Below, one piece after another: positions 53,226 through 63,580 of a DNA stretch of 64,000 bases; position 1 is the first letter of the stretch; each line of letters starts with the position of its first letter. Location of the stretch: assembly GCA_012064385.1 (NCBI GenBank), contig QRDG01000871.1, forward strand, positions 62,001 through 126,000, read 5' to 3'. A model generated the notes under the pieces. It made no database searches. It was not told the DNA's origin and saw only the letters and a program-made list of their open reading frames with translations. Made by a program: the position numbers and the translations under genes. Source of the DNA: Puccinellia tenuiflora (lineage: Eukaryota; Streptophyta; Magnoliopsida; Poales; Poaceae).

Positions 53226-53930
53226 ATATAGTCATGTTATTTCAGGAGGAATTTTTTTTGTTATAATTGTGGTGCCACAAATCTGTGGACAAAGTTAATG
53301 TGAAAGATCTTTATCTGCATCGGACCGAGCGCATGGCTCTTATGTTATAAGATTAGGTATAAATAATGTATGCTAATGTGTCACTGACAGGGACTAGGCG
53401 AACGAACCAGCGAGGCATACATATTTTCTAGCAAACAACCACATCAGTACTTTGCGAAGTGACTTCTTAGATAGGACTAACTCATTAACCATTTTTCCTG
53501 AAATAAATTAATCTAGTTTCTTGGTGTGGAAAGTGAAACATGTTCCATCAGTCAGGAAGCAACTGCAAAAGTCAGAACTCGCCTGATCTGGTCATCCACG
53601 CGGCAAACACCATCCAACAAGTTTACCTTTTTTTCCCGACTGGTTCCAATAAGAAGAATGTAATTGTCCGGTTTATGAGAAAAGAAAAGTAAAACCCGAC
53701 AACCGAAGGAAACTAAAATCTAAATCCTAACTCTTATTCTAGACCCGCTGTGTGAGGGCTTGACAGTTCCTCCTCCTCGTCGGACATATCCCGTACATTC
53801 TCCTCTCCTCATCGGCCAGATCTGGCACCGAGATGGAGGTGGCTGGATAAAAATTAGGACCAACGGAACATCGTCGCCTCATTCAAAAAAGGGTTACACA
53901 CACAAGTAGACTGCCTCGCTCTCGTATCAC
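53226..53930. other. Spacer without a recognisable feature
   Basis: AT-rich to mixed sequence; no gene or repeat that I can support. Confidence 0.45.
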
Positions 53931-55300
53931 TCTCAAGCGGCACCGGGGCGCTCCCAAAACCCTAGCTGTCGGAGGCCCTTCCTCTCCACCGCCAGTAGGC
54001 GTCGTCGGGCAAAGCCTAGGGGACCGCCAACAACTGGGATTTTCTACTTCCTTGTGGAGCTCGATGGAGGCACTTCAGGAGATCTCGCTGCTGCAGCGCC
54101 CTTGTCTAGCATGGAGGTCCTCTGTGCAATGTTGCGGTCGTTCCTGGTGGTGTGGTGTGGCGCATGCGAGGTGTTGGGGCGGCCGGGTGCGGAGGTTCAC
54201 ATAGGCTGGCGTGTCGGGCGGGCATGATTTGGGCATGCTCGAGGCTGGTCCTACATGCGGTTCTGCGGTGACCACGAGCGGGTGGCATCGAAGCACCCAC
54301 TCCTAGAGGTGGCGGCGCATTGTTGTGGATGTGTTGGTGCCGTAGCTGCTCGCGTGTAACCGTGCGCGTACGGGCTAGATCTGTGTCATGCAGACATGGA
54401 TTTGTCGTCAACCTCGCAGGCCTACTCATGAAGTTGTGGCTCCTGCTGAGGGGCATGGAAGCCGGGGCGACGACCTTGGATGGTGAGGCTGTGTGGTTGG
54501 CTTTGCGGCGAGCAACATGAAGTGATGGTGGTGTCATCTTGGCTATGTGGGTAGCGAGGGGAGGAGCAGCGGGTGATCCTGGCGTTGTCGTGACTTCGAC
54601 AGTGGCGGCTCCTTTGTTTGGATCTGGAGGTCGTGAACTGGATGCTGCAGTCCTCCTCTCGGTTTCGATCGGCCACTCTGTTACCTCGGGTGGCATATGT
54701 GAGGTTTCGAGCAAAATCTCTGCGCTAAAACGCCGGCGACATTGACAATCGTGGGTGATGTATCCCTTTTGGGGGCGTCGTTGTGAGTCCCCTATCCGTG
54801 TTAGGGCTCTAAGCAAAACCCCTAGTCTTGTTCTTCAGGATTGACGGCGGCGGAGCTTAGTTGCAACATGTCGGCGTCTTCCGACATGCCTTGATCTTAG
54901 CGTGAAGCTTCTTCGGCTCTGACATGGGATGGGCTTGTTGGTCTCTTATCTAATACACGAGACCTTGTTTTCGTCGTTCCTGGTCCTTGTTGTTCACTTA
55001 CAGGACCAACGCTCCACGGCCCATAGTGAGAGGGCAGATGGCCCTCTTCAGCGATAGCCCGGTGTGTTTTGTGTAGCACTGTATGAAGGTTTTCTCGGGA
55101 GTTGTGGTTCCTTTTCGGGAGTTGTGGTTCTTTTTCTGCTCGATAGTCTTGATGTTTTTGCTCAACTTTGAGTTGGTTGCTTTCTTTCTATCCTCTCGGA
55201 TGACGTTTTTATTTTGACTTGCATTGTAAGGGGGTTTCCTCATCACCTTGTATCGGTTCGATCATTTGTACTTTATTTATAAAGCAGGGGTGAAAGCGTA
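53931..55300 (+). mobile_element. Probable retroposon (LINE-derived or similar), non-coding
   Basis: The plus strand reads like a processed transcript: CAAAACCCTAGCTGTCGGAGG near the start, GC-rich early, then a T-rich 3' UTR ending with GTACTTTATTTATAAAGCAG. The last string is a common 3' end of grass non-LTR elements (…TTTATAAAGCGGGG…). No RT domain is present. A long minus frame (54106-54816) is the shadow of the GC-rich part. Confidence 0.35.
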
Positions 55301-55551
55301 ATTTGAGAGAAGGAGGTGGCTGGGTGGTGCCTCCTCGCTCCCAAAAGGAGAGGAGCAGAACTTGGGGCGTTAAGTGCGAAGGAGGAGAGAGAGGAGGCAC
55401 CATCGTTGCTGGTATGTGCAGGAGGATACGAAGAGCGGTAGGCGCTGGTGCACGCGGGAAGCTGAGCCAAGAATGACACTAGGGCCAGGACACAACCAAG
55501 TGGGAGGATGAAAACGAGGCCGGTGCGGCCGCGAAGGGACCTATGTCTCAT
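55273..55551 (-). CDS. Small frame with hydrophobic N-terminal segment, unknown
   Basis: 92 codons from the ATG at 55551. Residues 11-31 are hydrophobic (GLVFILPLGCVLALVSFLAQ), like a signal peptide or anchor; the remainder is Ser/Ala/Pro-rich. Its last codons overlap the 3' tail of the neighbouring retroposon-like sequence, so the original C-terminus may have been replaced. I do not recognise it and it may not be a gene. Confidence 0.25.
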   Translation of the reverse strand: MRHRSLRGRTGLVFILPLGCVLALVSFLAQLPACTSAYRSSYPPAHTSNDGASSLSSFALNAPSSAPLLLGARRHHPATSFSQITLSPLLYK

Positions 55552-56511
55552 GGCTCCCTAGTTTATGAACACCGCGGTCGTGTCCGATGCGGCATCACCA
55601 CGAGAGAAGCTGTACAAGAAGATTCACCTACATACCGGGGATCGAATGAAAACTCCAACCTTGATCCTCCCCCTGCACACTCCAAGGTATAGACCATTGT
55701 GGTTCCGGTCATCGTGCCGATGAACTAGGCACCGTTAGTAAGTAGTATACTGAAATTTTGGGTTTTTCCCTATTGTTAACATATTTTTTGGTTTAGCCTA
55801 TGATGAAAAACTCATACTAACATGGTAATGTGGTTGGTCTATATAGGCTTGAGGATAAGTTTCTAAATACATTAAAGTCAATGCCTCAATCCTAAACTCC
55901 AAATCCTGTTCTAAGTAGGTTCATACCAGAGGCTAGGGGAGGCTTGATGACAATACCAATTTAGTGTCGATGATAAAATACCTATTTCTTATGTACTGCC
56001 AATTATGAGAATACATATTGCATGAAATAATTTTGTTTGGCGCATAGATGCAAATTCCATGCATACCATTTGTAGCTAGCAATGCTTACTAGAAATTTCC
56101 AGTTATCTGTCTAATGAATTCAAGTTTGCTCTTCAAGAAACATGTCGAAGGATGGTTTTTACGACGCCAGTTCAATCTCACTTCTAAGGTTTGAAAGGGA
56201 GATTATTTGTTCGGTAGGGGCTTCGGACAACAGGTTACGATCGATGATGATGATCTCGTCGAGGCTATGGTGGACGACCTAAGGTGTGAATAACACTAGA
56301 TCGGTTTGGTAGACATAGATGTAGATGGAGATCGTGGTCGCACAATTCAGGAGGTTTTTTAAAACGATTCAGCTTTGTAGACGAAATGCCCCCACCGTAT
56401 TTACTGGACCTTCTTCAACAATGGCTTCCATCAGTTCCAAAAAAGAAAAAAACAATGGCTTCCATCTAGTCTACATGTACAATATACATACAGCCACGCA
56501 AAAGAAGAGCT
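55552..56511. other. Spacer downstream of RING-H2 copy 2
   Basis: No feature seen, apart from a short poly-A-like run near 56440. Confidence 0.45.
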
Positions 56512-56997
56512 CTACACATCCGGTAGCCGGCCGACGCCCGTGGTGTCCGAGCGGCAGATCGGGCACGTCGAGTGCGCGTCCAGCCAGGGGTCGATGCACT
56601 CCGCGTGGTACAGGTGCTGGCACGCCGGCAGCAGCCGCACCGTCTCCCCGAGCTGGAACTCGCCGAGGCACACGGAGCACGTCGCTGCCTCCTCCCCTCC
56701 GCCTGCCAAGGTTTGCTTCACGGATCGGCTGTACATGAACGCCGGGAGACCGGCGGCGTAGGCCTGGCGAAGCTGCCGCTCGTCGACGAGCGCGCTGCCA
56801 TGTACCGGCAGGGGCAGCCGCGCCGCGACGGCCGCGGCACGAGCGCGACGGTAGCGGTACTCCCTGCAGAGGGTGCACACGATTGTGAATACGACAATGG
56901 ACGTCACGATGCCGAATAAGATGCCGGCGATGATCCTGGCTTGAGACGATGACTTATCATTGGACATTTGTGGTGGCGGTGGCGGCGGCGGCGGCAT
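56512..56997 (-). CDS. ATL-type RING-H2 E3 ubiquitin ligase, copy 2
   Basis: 161 residues from the ATG at 56997 (MPPPPPPPPQMSNDK); the longer upstream frame begins at TTG and is 5' UTR. Order: Pro run, one membrane segment (about residues 23-45, IIAGILFGIVTSIVVFTIV), a basic Arg/Ala stretch, the GLPAFMYSRSVK region in the place of the ATL GLD box, then RING-H2 with CSVC, CQHLYHAEC and CPIC ligands and DPWL. It should be a membrane-anchored ubiquitin ligase. A TATTATAAACC box lies at about 57143. Single exon. Closely related to copies 3 and 4. Confidence 0.9.
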   Translation of the reverse strand: MPPPPPPPPQMSNDKSSSQARIIAGILFGIVTSIVVFTIVCTLCREYRYRRARAAAVAARLPLPVHGSALVDERQLRQAYAAGLPAFMYSRSVKQTLAGGGEEAATCSVCLGEFQLGETVRLLPACQHLYHAECIDPWLDAHSTCPICRSDTTGVGRLPDV

Positions 56998-57499
56998 GGA
57001 CAGGGAAGGATGGAATGACCAGGTCCGTGGTGGAGGAGGAGAAATGCCGGGGAAACCCGGGAGCCACCGGTCCGTCGTGTGCAACTGCAAACTAGTAATG
57101 CTGATTGCTGTTTGCCGTATTGGTTTTTTCTTTTCGTGGGGATGGTTTATAATAGAGTATAGGCTTAAGAAAATTATAAGCGGATCACCACAAGTACTTG
57201 TAGCCAATCCTGTTGTCAAATGGGTTGGTTAACTGATTGCCGATTCATTGCCAAGTGCGCGTCCAATCAAGAGGAGGAAGCGACGCGACAGTGGTAGTAT
57301 CGGATGTTGTCAAGGTTGTTTATGTGGATGTGGTGAGTCGAATGATTTATATGAAAGAAAAAAGATAGTTGCTTGGTGTTGAACAGCACAGCATATATAG
57401 TTTTTTAAATGATGGGTATTTTATACCGAGTAGACAATCCAATTTTATTAATTGACGAAATAAAATATATCGTATTGAATAAACCACCACCAACATGTA

Positions 57500-58300
57500 T
57501 ACTTTTTTTTTCCAAATTGAGAAGCCCCGCTCCCGATTTCATTACGAGCATGAAACCAATAACACATCAGTTTTTCAGACTGTTTTGTTCACCTCAAAGA
57601 ACTCCAAACCAACAACATCCACGGCTAACAGCTACTCGTAAAACTTTTCAGGAACTTCTTCCTGCTAATCAGCCTCACTCACAAAATAACACACCGAATA
57701 CAACCAGCTCCCAGCACTGTTTTAAACTGAACAACACAAGGTCTTGCAGAAACAGGCACTACCAGCTACAACAACCTTTTCCTGAAGCTTTTTTCCACTG
57801 TCCACTTCAGAGCTTTCCTGTTTTTTTAGCCAGCGATCCTAAGAATCAGAGGAGCCCAGCCCTGCATCTTACTGAAAATCTCAGCTGCAACTCGTAGTAG
57901 CGCTTTTGCTCTGCTGCGCTGTTCCTCTCGTCGTCCTCGAATCATTTAAATTCTCCAAGTTTCTCTGTTTGACCAGGTTTTTTTTGCTTTTTTCAATAGT
58001 ATTCTGCTTAGTGTCCACCCAGCTACTTTTCCTTCTAGGTTCTTCAGACTCTAAATCCACTCCTTTTCCTCGGCCACCAGTTTTGACAGTTCCTTTGTGA
58101 TGTTTCCTATTAGCCTGACATGTACAATAAAGGCCTCCGATAATACAAAATCTTACATTAGAGATCTTCAAAGTCGTCTTCTTTAGATTCACGTTATGCA
58201 TCTTGACATTTATGTGTGCCTCGGGTGAATAAACTGTGGAAGACCAGACCACACAAGCTGGAGTTGCTAAAGATGAAAATACCGCTGATCTTAAGATCAT
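57500..58300 (-). mobile_element. Minus-strand retroposon-like segment with A tail
   Basis: On the minus strand the region ends with ATGAAATCGGGAGCGGGGC and TTCTCAATTTGGAAAAAAAA (57505-57545), which looks like the 3' end of a non-LTR element. A Lys/Arg-rich frame at 57881-58300 is open for 139 codons but has no domain I recognise. Confidence 0.35.
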
Positions 58301-59560
58301 GTTGCGACCCGTGGGTGACAGAGATTAGGACAGGGGGTTGAACCGATCTCGTCATAGACTCGTCAGAGTACAACGACACAATGGCATACCCATGTCCAAG
58401 GCCCCTTGATATGGTGTATATTGATATGGTGTTTTCGAAATATAAGAACTAGATTGGATCTACAATTTGGGACTTGCAGGATTGGCAGTCTAGAATGGCT
58501 TCTAGACAGGATTACTCTTCCCAAGGTCTGCGAGCCTTTATGTTGAGCCATTTTATTAGGTTACAAGTTTTTTGATATTTTTGTCCGTCGACTAGGGTAA
58601 ATTTCCTAACGATGATCGGATCCGTTACAGTTTATCCACGCATCTATAGTACATCTTCTCGATAGCTCTCCACTATTCACCTAGTGGACCAATCTAAAAG
58701 GTTTTGAAGAGCCACGTGAGCCACGGACCCAACCAGATGAAACCAAAGATCATTTAATGCATTGTGGTCAGGGACATACAATTCTTCTAAGGAGCTATCA
58801 ACAATTGTGTCATCGTCATACTATCATGAAACAAGAGAAGGAATAAAAAAGGCGAACCACATACAAAAATAAAGTTGACACCAACGACGCTAAGATAGCC
58901 TGAAGCGTTAGATGATAAACAACCAAATCAAGTCCGACTTTCAGTGAAACCAAAACACCACTGGTTCAAGGTGTCGGTCATGTCAGCCATGTCAACAACA
59001 CTAAGACACTAATAGAGCCATGCAACTCTTATCCCGCATGGCGACACTATCCCCAACATGGAGAAACCGCCACCGAGGCACAAAAATATAGCATTAGAGG
59101 AGCTAAGGCTGCACTATGATACATTAACTTTGGTGTTTCCTCCATCTTCTTATGTTGAATTATTTGGCGAACTTCTCCGACAACACGAAACGGCTCCACT
59201 CTACGCCATACAACAGCCGAAGCTCTAGAAGGCGGAGTGTACATGCCGAGTCCCGAAATTTGGCGGCTTGAAGCTCCTCGAGGCGGCTTTTACTAATTTA
59301 TATGTATGCATTGTAGATCCGAATATAAGTTAGCATTGTTTGGCAATTAAGTAAAATGACAAACTAATTAAATTCAGTATATGCAGAACATAGGTGGATT
59401 GATGGTAAACACATGTAGACCGTAGAAGATACTACCGACGCGAAGAGCATATGTCATTTTGACATTGTGGCCGTCCATATCATTTCAAATACACCACAAG
59501 CAACAGGAAATCCAAGAGAAATTTACTGTCGTCAGTCTATACAACTATTAAGTACGAATA
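58301..59560. other. Spacer between RING-H2 copies 2 and 3
   Basis: No gene recognised. The last 60 bp (59500-59560, ACAGGAAATCCAAGAGAAAT...) belong to the duplicated block described separately. Confidence 0.45.
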
Positions 59561-60365
59561 AATAAATATCTCAAGCATCCCGTACTATACACCTGGCCGC
59601 GTAAAAACTTAAACATGGGCCGTGGCCGTGGTCGTCTCGGAGCGGCAGATCGGGCACGTCGAGTGCGCGTCCAGCCATGGGTCGATGCACTCCGCGTGGT
59701 ACAGGTGCAGGCACGCCGGCAGCAGCCGCACCGTCTCCCCGAGCTGCAGCGCGCCGAGGCACACCGAGCACGTCGCCGCCTCCTCCCCTGGCCCCGTCAC
59801 GTTGTGCTTCGCCGACAAGCTGTACGTGAACGCCGGGAGACCGGCCGTCGGGCTGGCGGCGCAGGCCTGGCGAAGGGGCTGCTCGTCGTCGACACGCACG
59901 CTGCTAGTTTCCGTCGGGGGCTGCGGCCCAGCGGCTGCGGCGGCGGCCGCGGCGCGAATGCGGTTCTTGCGGGACCTCCGGAGGCTGCTCACGATAATGC
60001 ACAGGAGGACGAAGGCCACCCAGCCGATGAAGATGCCGACGATGACCCTTTCTTGTGACGAATCGTTGAAGCTCGGTGGAGGAGGACCAAAGGGGCCGAA
60101 GCCCGGGGGAAATTGATCCATAGCTTCGTGCATCGCTGTTTCTGGCAATGGCTTTTATAATCGTACATACACGCGGATTGCTGCAAGCGGATTGGCGCCG
60201 TGGTCAAACGCCAATCGGGATAGTTAATTGGTTGCTCGTTCATCGCGAAACGAATTGAAGGGGAAATCACGGGACTTGGCCCGGTTTCATCTGGTTTGTA
60301 CGCGACAGCAACACCGGACGGTGGTGGCACGCTGACGGCTGACGTTGTCTAGGTTTTTCTCGGTG
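59500..60365. repeat. Duplicated block, unit A (RING-H2 copy 3 with flanks)
   Basis: Downstream flank 59500-59560, the gene, and upstream flank to about 60365 all have counterparts at 61404-62275. Matching flank strings include GGAAATCCAAGAGAAATTTA and CGGACGGTGGTGGCACGCTG. This shows a segmental tandem duplication about 1.9 kb apart. Confidence 0.8.
59609..60121 (-). CDS. ATL-type RING-H2 E3 ubiquitin ligase, copy 3
   Basis: 170 residues from the ATG at 60121 (MDQFPPGFGPFG). An in-frame ATG at 60133 is possible, but a TATAAAAG box at 60151-60158 is so close that the transcript probably begins between the two. Order: PPGF/Pro-rich lead, membrane segment (about residues 28-48, VIVGIFIGWVAFVLLCIIV), basic stretch with an Ala run, GLPAFTYSLSAKHN region, RING-H2 (CSVC, CLHLYHAEC, CPIC; DPWL). 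Single exon. It is a presumed membrane-bound ubiquitin ligase; substrates are unknown. Confidence 0.9.
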   Translation of the reverse strand: MDQFPPGFGPFGPPPPSFNDSSQERVIVGIFIGWVAFVLLCIIVSSLRRSRKNRIRAAAAAAAAGPQPPTETSSVRVDDEQPLRQACAASPTAGLPAFTYSLSAKHNVTGPGEEAATCSVCLGALQLGETVRLLPACLHLYHAECIDPWLDAHSTCPICRSETTTATAHV

Positions 60366-60889
60366 TCATTCCTAGCCCAGTAAGTTCGGTTAGTGTTGAA
60401 GGAAGAATCGTGGTGGACGACTCGACGTAAAAAATTCGCAGGTGAAGACGAAATATAATTAGTGGTGGTGTTTCAGCTGATGTTTTTGACAAGGAACAAA
60501 CGGTTGTGGTTTTGCAATATGTCGACGAATTTGGAGCCATCACAAAAAGACACGTATGTTTTGTAAGTATGGGTTGAGCATAAAACAAGTTATAGGTCAA
60601 GGTTATGGTGGGGGCATGCAACATGAGATGTGAGTTCAGTGGATTGAGAGCTTTAATCATGAGGGAGAATAACTCAACATATTATGTCCACTACTTCGAT
60701 CACAAGCTTCAGTTAGTCATTGTGGCCGTAACTAAAAAGTGTGATGATACTAGTGACTTTTTTAACATGATATTTTCTTTTCTTGCTGTCCCTGGAGCCT
60801 CTTGTAAAAATAAATGATATGATTCGACACTCAATGGGAGCCACTTATGTTTCGACACCGGCGACCTTTTTTCCCGAATCCGCGCCCTC
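60366..60889. other. Spacer upstream of RING-H2 copy 3
   Basis: No feature recognised. Confidence 0.4.
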
Positions 60890-61403
60890 TGCCAAATAAG
60901 GGCATGACAGTCCTACGCCATGTGCAAATGGAGCTTCGGGTTGGAGACAAAGTGAGAGCTCCAAGAATTGAGGCTCGTGGTAGTGAGTTGAAGCCCGTGA
61001 AATAAAATTTGATACGATTCAGTGTGAGTGGAGGGTCCATTCCAAACATTGGAGACAACCTCCATAAACCCTGATAGATAAGCCCAAATATTTTCGAAGT
61101 TGAATGGTCGAGGCCGTTGGGGGCCGGTGGCATGCATTGGTGAGAATGAGGATGTAGTGGCCCGAGAGGGACGAACACAAAAACGTGTAAAATATGCCAT
61201 TTAAAGAAAACATCACAATCCTCATTGCAATAGTTGAGTTTGGATAAGGTGGGGTCTGCGCTCATTGGACCAAGTATATCTCCTGCTATGTAAGTGAGTC
61301 TCCTTAAACTCGCAAGCATCACGGAGTCTATCGATCCTACTTAGATTGACATTTCTTTTATTCTTGTCACGGGCACGGTAGATTTGATTAAAATCCCCAA
61401 GAA
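60890..61403 (-). mobile_element. LINE fragment: end of endonuclease and linker to RT
   Basis: The minus frame near 61416-61222 reads LFLGDFNQIYRARDKN and, later, RRYTWSNERR, the C-terminal motifs of the APE-type endonuclease of plant LINEs. The adjacent frames continue with CNEDCDVFF and a GPQRPRPFNFENIW-type segment, which normally lies between endonuclease and RT. Several frameshifts. It has been inserted between two RING-H2 copies, right at the edge of the duplicated block. Confidence 0.7.
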
Positions 61404-62275
61404 ACAGGAAATCCAAGAGAAATTTACAGTCACCAATATGTACAACTACTAACTACAAATAATCTAAATCAGCACGAACTACACTGGGCCGCGTAAACAT
61501 GGGCCATGGTCGTCTCCGCGCGGCAGAGCGGGCACGTCGAGTGCTTCTCCAGCCAGGGGTCGATGCATTCCGCGTGGTACAGGTGCAGGCACACCGGCAG
61601 CAGCCGCACCGTCTCCCCGAGCTGGAACTCCCCGAGGCACACCGAGCACGTCGCCGCCTCCTCCGCCAGGTTGTGCTTCACCGACGGGCTGTACGTGAAC
61701 GCCGGGAGACCGGGCGTCGGGCTGGCGCCGCCGGCCTCGCGAAGCGGCCGCTCGTAGACAGGCACGCTAATACTAGTTTCCGCCGGGGGCAGCGGCCCAG
61801 CGGCTACGGCGCGAGCGCGTCGGTTGCTGCGGCACCTGCAGAGGCCGCACAGGAACACGGAGACCACGATGCCGATGACGATGCTGGCGATGATCCTGCC
61901 TCGTGAATCGTTGGACCTGGACGGCGGTGGCGGCGGCAGCGACGGAAACGAGAACCTCGGTGGAGGAGGAGCGAAGGGACGGAAGCCTGGGGGAAATTGA
62001 GCCATTGGTTCGTCTGCATGCAGCTGCAGATCCACTATAGCTACAGCTATCGCTGTTTGTGGCAATGGTTTTTGTAATCGTATACGCGGATTGGTGCGAT
62101 CACAGGTACTTGAAAATTCCGTGGTCAGAAGTCAAAAAGGGTTAATTAATTGGTTGCTAATTCATCGCGAAATGAATTGAAGGAGAAAGACTTGGCCCGG
62201 ATTTCATCTTGTTTGTACGCGAAAGCAACTGGACGGTGGTGGCACGCTGACGTTGTCAAGGTTTTTCTTTCTGTG
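61404..62275. repeat. Duplicated block, unit B (RING-H2 copy 4 with flanks)
   Basis: Counterpart of 59500-60365. The upstream part shares GGTTGCTAATTCATCGCGAA-like text with unit A (GGTTGCTCGTTCATCGCGAA), with several substitutions and small indels. Confidence 0.8.
61469..62005 (-). CDS. ATL-type RING-H2 E3 ubiquitin ligase, copy 4
   Basis: 178 residues from the ATG at 62005 (MAQFPPGFRPFA); the longer frame to 62065 begins with TTG. Order: PPGF/Pro-rich lead, membrane segment (about residues 38-58, IIASIVIGIVVSVFLCGLC), basic stretch, GLPAFTYSPSVKHN region, RING-H2 (CSVC, CLHLYHAEC, CPLC; DPWL). The C-terminus is a few residues longer than copy 3 (AAQCSSC). The TATA position of copy 3 is here ATTACAAAAA (62068-62077), a changed box, so expression may differ. 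Confidence 0.9.
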   Translation of the reverse strand: MAQFPPGFRPFAPPPPRFSFPSLPPPPPSRSNDSRGRIIASIVIGIVVSVFLCGLCRCRSNRRARAVAAGPLPPAETSISVPVYERPLREAGGASPTPGLPAFTYSPSVKHNLAEEAATCSVCLGEFQLGETVRLLPVCLHLYHAECIDPWLEKHSTCPLCRAETTMAHVYAAQCSSC

Positions 62276-62389
62276 TTATTGCAAAAAAAAAAGTCTCGTT
62301 AAAATCCTTTTCAGCACCGAACACGACACAAAACATGTCGGTTTTTCGTGAAACAACTTCGCAAACCCAATGTCGAGATGGCCTTTTTT

Positions 62390-62545
62390 TGCTCTTCTTT
62401 GCGAGGCACCATTTTATTCGAAATAGGGTATGAATCCAGCCTCTACATCAATTGATGCACACGGCTATTTTATTGCATGGTCTGTGAAATATCCAGTTTA
62501 CAAATCACGAATCACATAAGGTTGCAACATGTATCAATCACCGAA
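62390..62545 (-). mobile_element. LINE 3' tail fragment
   Basis: On the minus strand GCATCAATTGATGTAGAGGC, then a TGGATTCATACCCTATTTCG segment, matches the usual 3' end of grass LINEs (…ATGCAGAGGCCGGG…TTTCG-A tail). No coding part. Confidence 0.55.
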
Positions 62546-62679
62546 AAAAGGACAACATAAAGCAACTAGGCATCCCGAGGTCGACTAATATGCTGCCATG
62601 AAGTCCAGCTGAGAATAGCCTGAGCGCTGGATTCTGACGAGGGAATCGTCAGAGCTGGTGGAAGGCGAAAGTGCACAAC

Positions 62680-63580
62680 AGGTTTGGCGTTCGCGTGTGG
62701 CGGCGAAGTGCAAGGTATTTCTGTGGTTGGCGCTAAATAGGAGGTGCTGGACTGCAGACCGTCTAAGTCACTACGGCATGACGCATCATTGTGGATCATG
62801 CTTCTCGGCCATTGGGGCATGGAGGCGTATGTTCTAATCCATGACGACCATTTAGTGGATTGGCTGCCCTCCAAGATAGCGGGAAGGGCTTCGCCAACTG
62901 GCATTACCTGCGTTTTCGTGTCTCTCAGTGTGGTCTGCGAATGACTTCCAAGCTTTTTAAAAAGAGTTTGAGACAGCCTTGTAGGAGGCCAAGCTGCGAA
63001 GAGCGCTCAAGGAGACCATCTAATCACTTGTGCGAGTAAGTCAGGTTGGGCTGGAAGGTCAGCCTAGCTAGTCTAGTCAATCGCCCTGAATCGTATTGAA
63101 CTTCGGTACCTATATTCCTGAAACAAGACAGACCTTTATGAAGACCTTATATTTTTTTAATAAGATTGGACATTTCCACATTGAGGCACTTTTTTATCTC
63201 AGCAGTTAGACCGGCTATGGGTGGGTTGGGCCAGGCGGCTCTTCAAGACGAATGGTATCGATGCACTGCTCTCAGGCGAGATTGAACGAGCATGACATGT
63301 GGACGGCGGTCATTTTTGACCTGTAGGAGTCTCTGGAGGCATCACAATGGTGTGGCCTTCGAGGGGATCACGACGGTTGAAACTAAAGCGGAACTTTGGT
63401 GGACAACTGGACTTTTAGGGGTAATCTAGGCCAGGTAGAGAGGTGGAGGGTTTGCAAGTTATCAAATTTTTTCTTTTTAGTGGATGGCGTTGAGTAGACG
63501 CATGCACATTATAATCGACCTTTTGGCCTCTTCTTCTATGAAACCGATACGCCTTCCAGGAAGTATCCTTGGAAAAAAAA
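62680..63580 (+). mobile_element. LINE zf-RVT region, broken, with A-rich end
   Basis: Plus-strand frames give KCKVFLWLALNRRCWTADRL near 62695-62760 and SLWRHHNGVAFEGITT near 63330-63370, both landmarks of the C-terminal zf-RVT domain of plant LINE reverse transcriptases. Stops and frameshifts interrupt it. A short A run near 63573 probably ends the element. Confidence 0.7.

Noticed and set aside
54106..54816. 236-residue minus-strand frame
   Set aside because: It is the reverse complement of a GC-rich retroposon-like sequence, has no domain and is Thr/Pro/Arg-rich by composition.
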